In this document: positions 55,143 to 64,000 of the stretch, in pieces
How the letters are laid out: each line of letters starts with the position of its first letter
Position numbering within the stretch: position 1 is the stretch's first letter
Assembly: GCF_000620045.1 (NCBI RefSeq)
Contig: NZ_JHVH01000002.1
Span: 1 to 64,000, forward strand
Source: Halomonas halodenitrificans DSM 735
GTDB lineage: Bacteria; Pseudomonadota; Gammaproteobacteria; Pseudomonadales; Halomonadaceae
DNA: 64,000 nucleotides
Reading direction: 5' to 3'
Notes under the pieces: model-generated
What the model was told of the DNA's origin: nothing
What the model saw: only the letters and a program-made list of their open reading frames with translations
The model's database searches: none
Program-made: the position numbers and the translations under genes

Positions 55143-56108
55143 ATGCTTTCTGTTTCGTCGCGTAGTCATAAGAATCTGCACAAACTGAGCTTCTACTCCC
55201 GTCACGCGGCTCGTAGCTTGCTTCCAACTGCCTGGTTTCGCAGCCATCGCGATTCCTTATTGCGCCATGTCGAACGGTTGGATGATGTCGAAAAGCTGGC
55301 CTTGTGTCACAGGGTTGATTTCTACAATCAGTGCTCTTTTCCGTTTGCCCTTCCTGATGCGGCACCAAGAATTCGTGAGTTTAAGCGTGAAAAAAGCTGG
55401 GCCTATTATCTTGATATGGTGTCCTTGCTACGTTTTTTTCCTGAAGATTTTCGCTTCCTCTATCAATTTGGCGATGTTACTGAAGTTCCTGAGCTACCTA
55501 CATTCCTCAAGAGCCGCCCGGTAGCGGGGGACAATAGAAATTCAGTGCTACTGAAGCTTAACCAGGTCCGTCATTACTACTTTGTCAGGGACAGAATCCC
55601 CTTTGATGCCAAGTTGAACAAGGTCGTATGGCGTGGAGCCTGCCATCAGCCCCACCGCCGCCGCTTTATTGAGGCGTTCCATAATCATTCGCTTTGCGAT
55701 GTCGGTGATGTACACCGTAAAGCCGAAGGGAAGCCGTGGCACCGCGAGCCCATGTCAGTGTCGGAACAGTTGCGCTACAAATATGTTCTGAGTATTGAAG
55801 GGAATGATGTTGCAACAAATCTAAAGTGGATCATGGCATCAAATTCTCTATGCTTTATGACAAAGCCTAAATATGAAACCTGGTTCATGGAGGGGGCGCT
55901 GGTTCCAGATTACCACTACGTGCTTGTCAAAGATGATTATTCGGATCTTGAGGAGAAAGTTTCCTACTACACAAGTCACCCAGACGAAGCGAAGTGGGTT
56001 ATTCATAATGCTAATCAGTATGTGCTCCAGTTTCTTGATAGCCGAAAAGAGCTTTTTGTCAGTCTCATGGTTATGAAGAAATACTTCGAGAGCTCTGGTC
56101 AGTGCTAG
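55143..56108 (+). CDS. Family 90 glycosyltransferase (LpsA-like)
   Basis: 321-residue protein resembling lipopolysaccharide glycosyltransferases of the GT90/CAP10 type. Visible signatures are KVVWRGACHQPHRRRFIEAF (residues about 160-179) and the C-terminal YKYVLSIEGNDVATNLKWIM, which recall the conserved blocks of that family. No membrane helix is apparent. It is AT-rich relative to the genome, like its GT4 neighbour, suggesting an exchanged core-sugar module. The donor sugar is unknown. Confidence 0.82.
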   Translation: MLSVSSRSHKNLHKLSFYSRHAARSLLPTAWFRSHRDSLLRHVERLDDVEKLALCHRVDFYNQCSFPFALPDAAPRIREFKREKSWAYYLDMVSLLRFFPEDFRFLYQFGDVTEVPELPTFLKSRPVAGDNRNSVLLKLNQVRHYYFVRDRIPFDAKLNKVVWRGACHQPHRRRFIEAFHNHSLCDVGDVHRKAEGKPWHREPMSVSEQLRYKYVLSIEGNDVATNLKWIMASNSLCFMTKPKYETWFMEGALVPDYHYVLVKDDYSDLEEKVSYYTSHPDEAKWVIHNANQYVLQFLDSRKELFVSLMVMKKYFESSGQC

Positions 56109-56292
56109 CTTTACAAAGCTGGCGAGAGGATTTTTCATTTTTTGCCTAGAAACCTAGTTTATTAAATAATATGTTTTTAATATAATACTGCCATTTCTAG
56201 TTTTCTCGTTTTTTATTCTGATCCGGTGAATTCCGAGCCGGTTCTGTTAGCATAGGTCCTCCCTGAATGGACAAAGCTAGTGGATCACCTTC

Positions 56293-57558
56293 TTGAAGAC
56301 CAACCCCCGCAGCGACAATAATCCGACAGCGTTCGCCTGGAGCGCTCGCTATACCAGGCTTGCCGTGTTTCTACTGGGGGCTTTGCCGCTGGTGGTGCCC
56401 AGCGGCTATTCCATTGGCGCGGCAATGCTGCTGCTCGGCAGCGGGGTGTTACTCTGGCGTCGTCCACGGCTCGGCTTGGAGCGTGTTGATGCCGCAGTGA
56501 TGGCGGTGTTGGCTGTAACGGCCCTGATAGGCATGATCTGGGCTGGGTGGATAGGTGAGGGTTGGCGAGACGTCGATAAGCCGGTGCGATTCCTACTAGC
56601 GGTGCCGGTATTGCTGCTTGTGATGGCTTATCCACCACGGCTCGCGTGGCTGTGGAGTGGCCTGGCCGTGGGTGCCATTGGTGCCGGTTGTTGGGCCATA
56701 TGGCAGCGCTTCGTAGAAGGTGTTCCTCGTGCCTCCGGAGATATGAACCCCATCCAATATGGCAACTTGAGCATGTTGCTAGGCGTGCTCTGCCTGGCGG
56801 GGCTGGGGTGGGCCGTAGTGCAGCGCCATCGGTACTCCTGGATCCTGCTGATGGGTAGCGGTGCCGCACTGGGAGTGCTCTCATCGCTGCTCTCGGGCAG
56901 CCGTGGGGGCTGGGTGGGGGTGCCGTTCATTTTGTTGGTACTGTATCGGGCCTATGGCCGTGACTTGTCGATGAGAGCTGCCTTGGCACTCTCGGCATTA
57001 CTGGTGGTAGCACTTGTCGTTGTCTACCAGGTGAAGGAGACCGGCGTTGAGAACCGTGTCATACAGGCCGTGAATAACATTGATCAGTACCTTTCTGGCG
57101 GCAATCGAAATACCTCAGTCGGGATGCGCTTCGAGATGTGGAAGGGGGCGGCCCATCTGATCAATGAGAAGCCCTTGAGCGGTTGGGGCGAGAACGGTTA
57201 CCGGCCTGCCATGCAGGAGTTAGCCGATCAGGGTGTGGTCGACCCTTCCGCAGCGAAGTTTAGTCATGCCCACAATGAGTACCTGGATATCTTTGCCAAG
57301 CGTGGCATGCTCGGCTTTCTCAGCTTGATGGCGCTCTATCTGGTGCCGTTGACGTTGTTTGTTCGTGGCTTTGGTACACCAGATCTATCTCGGCGCTCAG
57401 TGGCAGTTGCCGGCGCATTGTTGAGTGTGACCTACATCGATTTCAGCCTGACCCAGGCGTTCCTCGCCCATAACAGTGGCACCATGATGTATGCCTTTCT
57501 TCTAGCTGTGCTCTGGGGTGTCCATCGCGGGCAGAAGCCTTCCTATCACGATTCGTGA
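56293..57558 (+). CDS. O-antigen ligase family membrane protein (WaaL-like)
   Basis: Polytopic protein of 421 residues with roughly ten to twelve membrane helices and a large periplasmic loop. It has the Wzy_C/O-antigen ligase signatures LLSGSRGGWVGVPFILLVLY and SHAHNEYLDIFAKRGMLGFL. It starts at a TTG, the only start between the preceding in-frame stop (56278) and the first helix. It probably joins O-antigen or a related glycan to the core. No O-antigen genes are in the window, so its glycan is unknown. Confidence 0.85.
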   Translation: MKTNPRSDNNPTAFAWSARYTRLAVFLLGALPLVVPSGYSIGAAMLLLGSGVLLWRRPRLGLERVDAAVMAVLAVTALIGMIWAGWIGEGWRDVDKPVRFLLAVPVLLLVMAYPPRLAWLWSGLAVGAIGAGCWAIWQRFVEGVPRASGDMNPIQYGNLSMLLGVLCLAGLGWAVVQRHRYSWILLMGSGAALGVLSSLLSGSRGGWVGVPFILLVLYRAYGRDLSMRAALALSALLVVALVVVYQVKETGVENRVIQAVNNIDQYLSGGNRNTSVGMRFEMWKGAAHLINEKPLSGWGENGYRPAMQELADQGVVDPSAAKFSHAHNEYLDIFAKRGMLGFLSLMALYLVPLTLFVRGFGTPDLSRRSVAVAGALLSVTYIDFSLTQAFLAHNSGTMMYAFLLAVLWGVHRGQKPSYHDS

Positions 57559-57719
57559 TAGGGAGGCTGCAGTCATACTGACTTAGAGTGATCTCGGAAG
57601 AACTCCTCTAGCTTTTATTCGGAGGGAACTCTATAGCTAGCCTAAACATCGATGATCTTACAAGTATAAGCACTGATGACTTCAGCAGACTCTTTTATAC
57701 GCATGATGAACATGCTGTC

Positions 57720-58439
57720 TTATTTCTGACCTTCTTGCTTGTAAGATTTCTGAATCGATTCCAGGACATCGGTTGCCCCGAACTTCTCCAGCGACCGCCC
57801 GAGCCGCTCCAGGTTGCGGGCCTTCCAGGCACCATCGGGGCGCAGCCGGCAGCGGTCAAGGTCGATCAGCCACACCTTGCCGGCTTCATCCACCAGCAGG
57901 TTGCGGGCGTTGAGGTCGACATGGTCGAGGCCGGTGTCGTGGAAGCGCCGGATGGTGGCGCCGACACGTTGCAGCAGGGCGTCATCGGCTTCGCCGCTCT
58001 CTAGCAGGCTGGCCAGGGCGCGGGCGCCGGGAATGCGCACGGTGATCAGGGCGGCTGCATAGGTCAGGCCGTGGCGGGTGACGCTGGCGGCTACCGGGCG
58101 GGGAACCGGCAGGCCGAGGGCATGCAGCTCGGCGGTTAGGCGCAGCTCGCGGAAGGCGCGGGTGCGCTCCAGGCCGGTCCATAGATAGCGGGCTTCACTG
58201 AGCCGGGCCACCAGGCCGCCGCGGCGGTAGGGGCGCAGCACCCACTCCTCGCCGTTACCGGCATTCAGGAACAGGCTGGCGCCGCGTCCCGGGGCCTGGC
58301 CGGTGATCTTCCCCTGCGCCTGCCACCAGTCGGGGTCGAAGGTTGACGGGCCGATTTGTGGCGCCGCGCCGGCGTCACATAAACTGTCCGCATCATATAG
58401 AATATGGAACTTTCCCGCTCTCAATGTTGCCAAGCGCAT
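57720..58439 (-). CDS. kdkA: 3-deoxy-D-manno-octulosonic acid kinase
   Basis: Phosphorylates Kdo of lipid IVA-Kdo. The 239-residue kinase starts at the ATG 58437-58439 ([16 protein letters not shown]), with AGAGGA seven bases upstream. It has FDPDWWQAQGKITGQAPGRG, WVLRPYRRGGLVARL near residue 70 and the catalytic HVDLNARNLLVDE ... LIDLDRCRL. Its start codon overlaps that of the next, divergent gene. KdkA with an OpsX partner is the Haemophilus arrangement for a phosphorylated single Kdo. Confidence 0.9.
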   Translation of the reverse strand: MRLATLRAGKFHILYDADSLCDAGAAPQIGPSTFDPDWWQAQGKITGQAPGRGASLFLNAGNGEEWVLRPYRRGGLVARLSEARYLWTGLERTRAFRELRLTAELHALGLPVPRPVAASVTRHGLTYAAALITVRIPGARALASLLESGEADDALLQRVGATIRRFHDTGLDHVDLNARNLLVDEAGKVWLIDLDRCRLRPDGAWKARNLERLGRSLEKFGATDVLESIQKSYKQEGQK

Positions 58440-59541
58440 GAAGCATCCTCTGCCCGCCCAACCGCGCCACATCGGCGTGCTGCGACTCTCCGCCCTGGGC
58501 GATGTCTGTAACCTGGTGCCGACGATTCGCGCCCTGCAGCGCCAGTGGCCCGAGGCGCGCATCACCTGGATCGTCGGCAAGGCCGAGCACAGTCTACTGG
58601 CGGGCCTCTCCGGGGTCGAGTTCGTGGTCTACGACAAGGCCAGCGGCCTGGCCGGCATGCGGGCCCTGTGGCGTGAACTGGCCGATACCCGCTTCGACGT
58701 GCTGTTGCACATGCAGCAGGCGCTGCGTGCCAGTGCGCTCTCCCTGGGGCTCAAGGCCGATGTACGGGTGGGCTACGACAAGGCGCGTGCCAAGGATGCC
58801 CAGCACTGGTTTACCCATCGTCAGATCTCACCCCACCCGCGCGCCCATGTGCTGGAGTCCTTCCTGGATTTCGCCCGGCTGCTGGGTGTCGAGGACCTGA
58901 GCCTGGAGTGGAACCTGGCGATCCCGTTCGCCGCCCATGACGAGGCGCGCTCCCTGACCGGCGATGCGCGTTATCTGCTGATGAGTCCCTGTGCCAACCC
59001 GCGGCTGCGTAACTTCCGCAACTGGTCCGCCGAGGGGTATGCCGCCGTGGCCCAGCACGCCTGGGAGCAGCATGGCCTGTGCACGGTGCTGACCGGTGGG
59101 GGCAGTACCCAGGAGCGGGAGATAGGGGAGCGTATCCAGGCCCTGTGTCCGGCCGAGGCGGTGATCGATGCCATCGGCGAGACCTCTCTCAAGGGGCTGC
59201 TGGCGCTGATCGATGCCGCCGAGGCCGTCATCGCCCCGGACTCGGGGCCCGTGCATATGGCCAATGCGCTGAATACGCCCACCGTGGGGCTCTACGCCAC
59301 CACCAATCCCGACCGTGCCGCGCCGTACCGCTGGCGCGACTTCGTGGTCAATCGCTATCCTCAGGCGGTGCGCACCTATCTGCACAAGGAGACCGAAGCG
59401 GTCTCCTGGGGCCAGCGGGTCCGCCACCCCGATGCCATGTCGCTGATTCGTACCGATGACGTGATCGAGCGCCTCGAGGCGGCTCTGCGCTACGCCGCCG
59501 ACCACCCCATGGAAAGGACGCCAGCCGACGATGAGACTTGA
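58438..59541 (+). CDS. Lipopolysaccharide heptosyltransferase I, OpsX-like
   Basis: GT9 enzyme that adds the first heptose to Kdo. From the ATG at 58438 it is 367 residues. [19 protein letters not shown] (residues about 9-27) is closer to the OpsX type than to E. coli WaaC (TSSMGDVLHTLP), and [13 protein letters not shown] is the ADP-heptose site. Its neighbour kdkA supports the OpsX-type call, since OpsX prefers Kdo bearing a phosphate; this is inference. No ribosome site is clear. It overlaps hldE by 11 bp. Confidence 0.82.
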   Translation: MKHPLPAQPRHIGVLRLSALGDVCNLVPTIRALQRQWPEARITWIVGKAEHSLLAGLSGVEFVVYDKASGLAGMRALWRELADTRFDVLLHMQQALRASALSLGLKADVRVGYDKARAKDAQHWFTHRQISPHPRAHVLESFLDFARLLGVEDLSLEWNLAIPFAAHDEARSLTGDARYLLMSPCANPRLRNFRNWSAEGYAAVAQHAWEQHGLCTVLTGGGSTQEREIGERIQALCPAEAVIDAIGETSLKGLLALIDAAEAVIAPDSGPVHMANALNTPTVGLYATTNPDRAAPYRWRDFVVNRYPQAVRTYLHKETEAVSWGQRVRHPDAMSLIRTDDVIERLEAALRYAADHPMERTPADDET

Positions 59542-60961
59542 TCTGACTGCCCTGGAGCATTCCCGCCTGCTGGTGGTGGGCGATGTCATGCTCGACCGCT
59601 ACTGGCATGGCGGTACCTCGCGTATTTCTCCCGAGGCGCCGGTGCCGGTGGTGCGCGTCGAGGAGAGCGAAGACCGTCCCGGTGGGGCCGCCAACGTGGC
59701 GTTGAACATCTCTTCCCTGGGGGCCCATGCCGCGCTGTCCGGCCTGGTGGGCGATGATGACAACGCCGACCGCCTGGTCGGCCGCCTGGAAGACGCCGGA
59801 GTGAGTACTCACTTCCAGCGCAGCCCGGGTGTGCCCACGATCACCAAGCTTCGCGTGATGAGCCGCAACCAGCAGCTGATCCGCCTCGACTTCGAGGAGG
59901 GGCTGGGCGATGCGGACACTTCCGGGCTGCTGGAGCGCGTGGAGGCCGCGCTGCCCGAGAGCGACCTGGTGATCCTTTCCGACTATGGCAAGGGCACCCT
60001 GAACCGCGTCGAGGACCTGATCGCCCTGGTGCGTGCCAGCGGCAAGCGAGTGCTGGTGGACCCCAAGGGGCGTGATTTCTCGCGATATCGCGGGGCCAGC
60101 GTCATCACCCCCAACCTGGTCGAGTTCGAGGCCGTGATGGGGCATTGCCGTGACGATGCCGAACTCGCCGAGAGGGGAGAGGCCCTGCGTGCCGAGCTGG
60201 AACTCGAGGCGCTGCTTATCACCCGCAGCGAGAAGGGGATTACCCTGATCCGCGAGGGGCATGACCCGCTGCACCTGCCCACTCGCGCCCGGGAGGTCTA
60301 TGACGTCACCGGTGCCGGCGATACCGTGATCGGCGTACTGGGGCTGGCCCTGGCGGCCGGCCATGGCTTCCCCGAGGCGATGACCCTGGCCAACCTGGCC
60401 GCCGGCCTGGTGGTGGGGAAGCCGGGGACGGCGACCCTGTCCATCGCCGAGCTCTATACCGCCCTGCATGGCGACAAGCTGGCGGAATTCGGGGTGATCG
60501 AGGAGCCGCCGCTGATCGAGGCGGTGCGTGCCGCCCAGGCCCGCGGCGAGAGAGTGGTGATGACCAACGGCTGCTTCGACATCCTCCACGCCGGCCATGT
60601 GGCCTATCTGGAGCAGGCGCGAAGGCTCGGTGACCGGCTCGTCGTGGCGGTCAACGATGATGCCTCCATCGCCCGCCTCAAGGGCCCCAAGCGGCCCATT
60701 AACCCCCTGGCGCGTCGCATGCAGGTGCTCGCCGGCCTCGGAGCGGTGGATTGGGTCGTCGCCTTCGGCGAGCAGACCCCCCAGCGGCTGATCGAGGCGG
60801 TGTTGCCGGATGTGCTGGTCAAGGGGGGCGACTATCGACCCGAGGAGATTGCCGGCGGCCAGGCCGTGCTCGACGCCGGGGGCGAGGTGCGGGTGCTGGG
60901 CTTCGAGGATGGCGTCTCCACCACGGCGATGATCTCCACCATCCTCGATCGCGAGAGCTGA
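59531..60961 (+). CDS. hldE: Bifunctional heptose 7-phosphate kinase / heptose 1-phosphate adenylyltransferase
   Basis: Carries out two ADP-heptose steps. The 476-residue protein has the ribokinase-type domain (residues about 1-320) with [23 protein letters not shown] and [12 protein letters not shown], then the adenylyltransferase domain with [20 protein letters not shown] around residue 346. GmhB, which acts between its two activities, is encoded at 45.5 kb. It overlaps waaA by one base (TGATG). Confidence 0.98.
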   Translation: MRLDLTALEHSRLLVVGDVMLDRYWHGGTSRISPEAPVPVVRVEESEDRPGGAANVALNISSLGAHAALSGLVGDDDNADRLVGRLEDAGVSTHFQRSPGVPTITKLRVMSRNQQLIRLDFEEGLGDADTSGLLERVEAALPESDLVILSDYGKGTLNRVEDLIALVRASGKRVLVDPKGRDFSRYRGASVITPNLVEFEAVMGHCRDDAELAERGEALRAELELEALLITRSEKGITLIREGHDPLHLPTRAREVYDVTGAGDTVIGVLGLALAAGHGFPEAMTLANLAAGLVVGKPGTATLSIAELYTALHGDKLAEFGVIEEPPLIEAVRAAQARGERVVMTNGCFDILHAGHVAYLEQARRLGDRLVVAVNDDASIARLKGPKRPINPLARRMQVLAGLGAVDWVVAFGEQTPQRLIEAVLPDVLVKGGDYRPEEIAGGQAVLDAGGEVRVLGFEDGVSTTAMISTILDRES

Positions 60962-62238
60962 TGGGCTGGCCCCGGCAGGCCTATTCCGCGGCGCTGCATC
61001 TGGCCGCTCCCCTGATATGGCGGCGCCTGCGTCGTGAGCATGCGCTTACCGACCCCAGGCCGTTGCGCCTGGGGCGCATACCCGAGACACCCTCCGACGT
61101 GCGCATGCTATGGCTGCACTGCGCCTCGGTGGGCGAGGTCCAGGCGGCCAGGCCATTGATCGATGCGTTGCTCGCACGCTATCCGGATCACGCCTTGACC
61201 GTGACCACCATGACCGCCACCGGTGCCGAGCGCCTGCGTGCCCTGGCAGAGGGGCGCGGGGATGGCCGGCTGGCCCATCACTTCGTGCCCCTGGATTTCC
61301 CCCGCGCGGCGGCGCGCTTCGTCGAACGCCTGCGCCCCGAGCTGGCGTTGTTCTTCGAGACCGAGCTGTGGCCCAACCTGCTCCACGCCTGCCGCCGTGG
61401 CGGTATACCGGTGGCGGTGGTCAACGGCCGGCTCTCCGAGCGTGCCCTGGATGGTTATCGGCGGCTGCGTCCGCTGATGCGCGAGGCGCTGGGCGGCGTC
61501 GACTGGCTGGCGGCCAAGTCCGCCGAGGATGCCGCGCGCTTCGCCGAACTGGGCATGCCGGCCTCGCGCACCACCGTGGTGGGCTCATTGAAGTTCGATG
61601 TCGCTGCTGATGACGAGGCCTTGGGGGTAAGTAAGCGCTTGCGTCGGCAGTTGGGTCGGCAACATGTCTGGGTGGCGGGCTCCACCCACGAAGGCGAGGA
61701 GGCACAGATACTGGCCGCCCATGCGCTGGTGCGTCGGCGCTACCCCGAGGCGTTGCTGGTGCTGGTGCCGCGTCATCCCCAGCGCTTCGACGAGGTGGCG
61801 AGTCTCTGCGAGCGCCTGGGCCAGGCGATGGCTCGGCGCTCGCAGGGCCAGCCACCTCGCGACGCCACCTCGGTCTATCTGGCCGATACCATGGGGGAGC
61901 TCACGGCGCTCTATGGGGCGGCCGACCTGGCCTTCGTCGGCGGCAGCCTGGTGCCGGTCGGGGGGCATAACCTGCTCGAGCCCGCGGCCCAGGGAGTGCC
62001 GGTGCTCAGCGGCCCCGAGCTGGCGAACTTCGCCGATGTGGCCGCGGTGCTGCGCGCCGCCGATGCCCTGGTAGAGGCGCCCGATGGAGAAGGCCTCGGC
62101 GAGGCGTTGATCAGGCTGTTTGCCGACCCCGCCGAGTGTCATCGCCTCGGCGAGGCCGGGCGTGGCGTGGTAGCCGCCAATCGCGGCGCCCTCGTAAAGA
62201 CCCTCGAGGGCCTGGGCACGCTATTAGCGTCGAAGTAA
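60961..62238 (+). CDS. waaA: Kdo transferase
   Basis: Transfers Kdo from CMP-Kdo to lipid IVA. The 425-residue protein starts [20 protein letters not shown], with an N-terminal membrane anchor. It has LHCASVGEVQAARPLI, FFETELWPNLLHACRRG and GSTHEGEEAQIL, and VGGHNLLEPAAQGVPVLSG near the C-terminus. It may add only one Kdo, as in Haemophilus, given the kdkA-opsX pair; that is inference. Confidence 0.97.
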   Translation: MGWPRQAYSAALHLAAPLIWRRLRREHALTDPRPLRLGRIPETPSDVRMLWLHCASVGEVQAARPLIDALLARYPDHALTVTTMTATGAERLRALAEGRGDGRLAHHFVPLDFPRAAARFVERLRPELALFFETELWPNLLHACRRGGIPVAVVNGRLSERALDGYRRLRPLMREALGGVDWLAAKSAEDAARFAELGMPASRTTVVGSLKFDVAADDEALGVSKRLRRQLGRQHVWVAGSTHEGEEAQILAAHALVRRRYPEALLVLVPRHPQRFDEVASLCERLGQAMARRSQGQPPRDATSVYLADTMGELTALYGAADLAFVGGSLVPVGGHNLLEPAAQGVPVLSGPELANFADVAAVLRAADALVEAPDGEGLGEALIRLFADPAECHRLGEAGRGVVAANRGALVKTLEGLGTLLASK

Positions 62239-62262
62239 GCACCCACTGACTCCGGAGGCCTG

Positions 62263-62952
62263 TCAGGCGGGAATAAGACGCTCCACGCCCTGATCGCCAC
62301 CCAGCAGCAGCACGTCGGCGCCCCGGGCGGCGAACAGGCCATTGGTGACCAGGCCGACGATGGCGTTGAGGCGTGCCTCCATGGCCACCGGGTCGTCGAT
62401 CATGAACTCAAAGCAGTCGATGATCTGGTTGCCGTTATCGGTGACCACCCCCTCTCGGTAGACCGGGTCGGCACCCAGTTTGACGAGCTCCCGGGCCACA
62501 TAGGAGCGGGCCATGGGGATGACCTCCACCGGCAGCGGGAAGTCGCCCAGGCGGTCGACGCGCTTGGAGGCGTCGGCGATGCAGATGAATGTTTCGGCAC
62601 AGGCCGCCACCACCTTCTCGCGTGTCAGTGCCGCGCCTCCGCCCTTGATCATGTGTAAGTGAGTGTTCACTTCGTCGGCGCCGTCGATATAGAAGGGCAC
62701 CGTGCCCACGGAGTTGAGCTCGAAGACCTCGATGCCGTGGCCGCGTAGCCGTTCGGCGCTGGCCTCGGAGCTGGCCACGGTGCCGGCGAAGTCGTGACGC
62801 AGTTCGGCCAAACGGTCGATGAAGCGGTTGGCCGTGGAGCCGGTGCCGATACCGAGCACGGTGTCGCGATGCAGGTGAGGGCGAACCTCGTCGATGGCGG
62901 CCGAGGCGACGGCATCCTTGAGCTGGTCTTGGGATAGGCGGGCCTGAGTCAT
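62263..62952 (-). CDS. rpiA: Ribose-5-phosphate isomerase A
   Basis: Interconverts ribose-5-phosphate and ribulose-5-phosphate. The 229-residue protein has [42 protein letters not shown], with the conserved Asp and Lys residues of the active site, and DNGNQIIDC. It is full length, with its own promoter upstream. It converges on waaA and is divergent from ilvA; an rpiA-ilvA divergence is common in gammaproteobacteria. Confidence 0.98.
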   Translation of the reverse strand: MTQARLSQDQLKDAVASAAIDEVRPHLHRDTVLGIGTGSTANRFIDRLAELRHDFAGTVASSEASAERLRGHGIEVFELNSVGTVPFYIDGADEVNTHLHMIKGGGAALTREKVVAACAETFICIADASKRVDRLGDFPLPVEVIPMARSYVARELVKLGADPVYREGVVTDNGNQIIDCFEFMIDDPVAMEARLNAIVGLVTNGLFAARGADVLLLGGDQGVERLIPA

Positions 62953-63011
62953 GGGACGTTCTCCCTGGGAGCGTGAGTGATGTGGGCGAGGTCGGCGTGC
63001 AAGGGGCCGCC

Positions 63012-63040
63012 ATTATAGGCCAGCCGGCCCCGTCTGCCGA
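63012..63040 (-). promoter_or_regulatory. rpiA: Sigma70 promoter of rpiA
   Basis: On the minus strand, a perfect TATAAT (63012-63017) lies 17 bases after TCGGCA (63035-63040), about 60 bp before the rpiA ATG. Confidence 0.65.
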
Positions 63041-63146
63041 TGCCCGCTGCTGGACGCTGAGCCGGTGTAGATGATAACAATAAGGGTTCCCCCGCACTGC
63101 AGCATTCATGCTGCGTCCTCTCGCGTCACGCCTCTGGGATATCAGG

Positions 63147-64000
63147 ATGCTCGAAGCTACCGTCAAGAAGATTCTCCAGGCCCGGGTCTATGAAGCCGCC
63201 CGGGAAACCCCCATCTCGCCCGCTCCCTTTCTCTCCCGCCGTTTCAGCAACACCATTCTGATCAAGCGTGAGGACCTGCAGCCGGTCCACTCCTTCAAGA
63301 TCCGTGGTGCCTATAACAAGATGTCCCTGCTCAGCGAGGAGCAGAAGGCCAAGGGCGTCATCGCGGCCTCGGCCGGGAACCATGCCCAGGGCCTGGCGAT
63401 GGCGGCAAAGCAGATGGGCGTCAAGGCGACCATCGTGATGCCGCGCATCACGCCCGATATCAAGGTACAGGCGGTGCGGGCCCGCGGGGCCAAGGTGGTG
63501 CTCAAGGGGGATGCCTTCGCCGAGGCGGCCGAGCATGCGCAGACGTTGATCGAGGAGCACGGCTATACCTATATCCCGCCCTTCGATGATGCCGATGTGG
63601 TGGCGGGCCAGGGCACCATCGCCGTGGAGATCCTGCGCCAGCATGCCGGTTCGCTGGATGCCATCTTCGTGCCGGTCGGTGGCGGCGGCCTGATCGCCGG
63701 CGTGGCCGCCTACGTCAAGTATCTGCGCCCGGATATCAAGGTGATCGGGGTCGAGGCCGAGGATAGCGCCAGCTTCAAGGCGGCGCTCGAGGCGGGCAAG
63801 CGGGTCACGCTCGATCAGGTAGGCGTCTTCGCCGAGGGGGTGGCCGTGGCCCAGGTCGGCAAGGTGCCCTTCGATATTGCCCGTGAGCTGGTCGATGAGA
63901 TCGTCACCGTCACGACCGACGAGATGTGTGCGGCGGTCAAGGATATCTTCGAGGAGACCCGGGCGGTCTCCGAGACCTCCGGCGCCCTCTCCCTGGCGGG
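63147..64000 (+). CDS. ilvA: Threonine ammonia-lyase (biosynthetic), 5' part
   Basis: PLP enzyme for the first committed step of isoleucine synthesis. About 284 of some 500 residues are in the window. The start chosen is the ATG at 63147 (MLEATVKKILQARVYEAA). The PLP lysine is Lys51 in HSFKIRGAYNK, followed by ASAGNHAQG and the phosphate loop VGGGGLIAGVAAY. The regulatory ACT-like part, where isoleucine would act, is beyond the edge. The gene is cut only by the window limit. Confidence 0.95.
   Translation, partial: MLEATVKKILQARVYEAARETPISPAPFLSRRFSNTILIKREDLQPVHSFKIRGAYNKMSLLSEEQKAKGVIAASAGNHAQGLAMAAKQMGVKATIVMPRITPDIKVQAVRARGAKVVLKGDAFAEAAEHAQTLIEEHGYTYIPPFDDADVVAGQGTIAVEILRQHAGSLDAIFVPVGGGGLIAGVAAYVKYLRPDIKVIGVEAEDSASFKAALEAGKRVTLDQVGVFAEGVAVAQVGKVPFDIARELVDEIVTVTTDEMCAAVKDIFEETRAVSETSGALSLA

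Overview
The window looks like the replication-origin region of a GC-rich gammaproteobacterium. Gene order (mnmG-rsmG-parA-parB-atpIBEFHAGDC-glmU-glmS; rpmH-rnpA-yidC-mnmE; dnaA-dnaN-recF-gyrB) and protein types fit the Pseudomonas/Oceanospirillales part of the class, and Halomonas or a close relative is my best guess. That guess is inference from gene order and composition, with no database search behind it.

Layout. 0-0.36 kb: edge of an integrated element whose end resembles a Tn7 right end and sits about 25 bp past the glmS stop, with an IS481-type transposase gene as its nearest gene. 0.4-18.6 kb (minus strand): glmS, glmU, apbE, uppP, mgtE, the full F1Fo ATP synthase operon, parB, parA, rsmG, mnmG. 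18.6-19.1 kb: an AT-rich, DnaA-box-containing gap, origin-like as at the E. coli oriC/mnmG locus. 19.1-34.2 kb: a block of about 15 kb separating mnmG from mnmE, with an amino-acid ABC transporter, erpA, argC, a CLC channel, hemJ, thiD, hemL, a P-loop kinase-like protein, an AT-rich patch with a VpsT/CsgD-like regulator, rdgB, hemW, an OmpA-type lipoprotein and rlmJ. 34.2-34.6 kb: a tandem array of 86-98 bp units, each carrying a copy of the mnmE 3' end. 34.6-38.5 kb (minus): mnmE, yidC, rnpA, rpmH, with no yidD. 38.5-39.06 kb: the likely oriC. 39.06-45.3 kb (plus): dnaA, dnaN, recF, gyrB. Five parS-like ParB sites lie at 42.2-46.25 kb. 45.5-49.4 kb (minus): gmhB, glyS, glyQ. 49.5-62.2 kb: lipopolysaccharide core genes (hldD, waaF, an opgB-like sulfatase-fold gene, three glycosyltransferases, a waaL-like ligase, kdkA, an opsX-like heptosyltransferase, hldE, waaA). 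62.3-64 kb: rpiA and the 5' part of ilvA.

How it works together. The window carries initiation (DnaA, oriC, DnaN), segregation (ParA, ParB and their parS sites), topology and repair (GyrB, RecF), ribosome, tRNA and membrane-insertion housekeeping (RpmH, RnpA, YidC, MnmE, MnmG, RsmG, RlmJ), energy coupling (ATP synthase), and cell-envelope supply (GlmU/GlmS for UDP-GlcNAc, UppP for undecaprenyl phosphate). GmhB, HldE and HldD are three of the ADP-heptose steps and feed the heptosyltransferases. The kdkA-opsX pair next to waaA recalls the Haemophilus-type inner core built on a phosphorylated Kdo.

Most interesting for follow-up: the Tn7-like end at attTn7, the mnmE-tail tandem array between convergent genes, the two origin-like regions about 20 kb apart, the parS cluster (two sites inside recF), the VpsT-like regulator with a WMSR motif in an AT-rich patch, and the overlapping divergent starts of kdkA and opsX. 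No tRNA, rRNA or CRISPR array was recognised.
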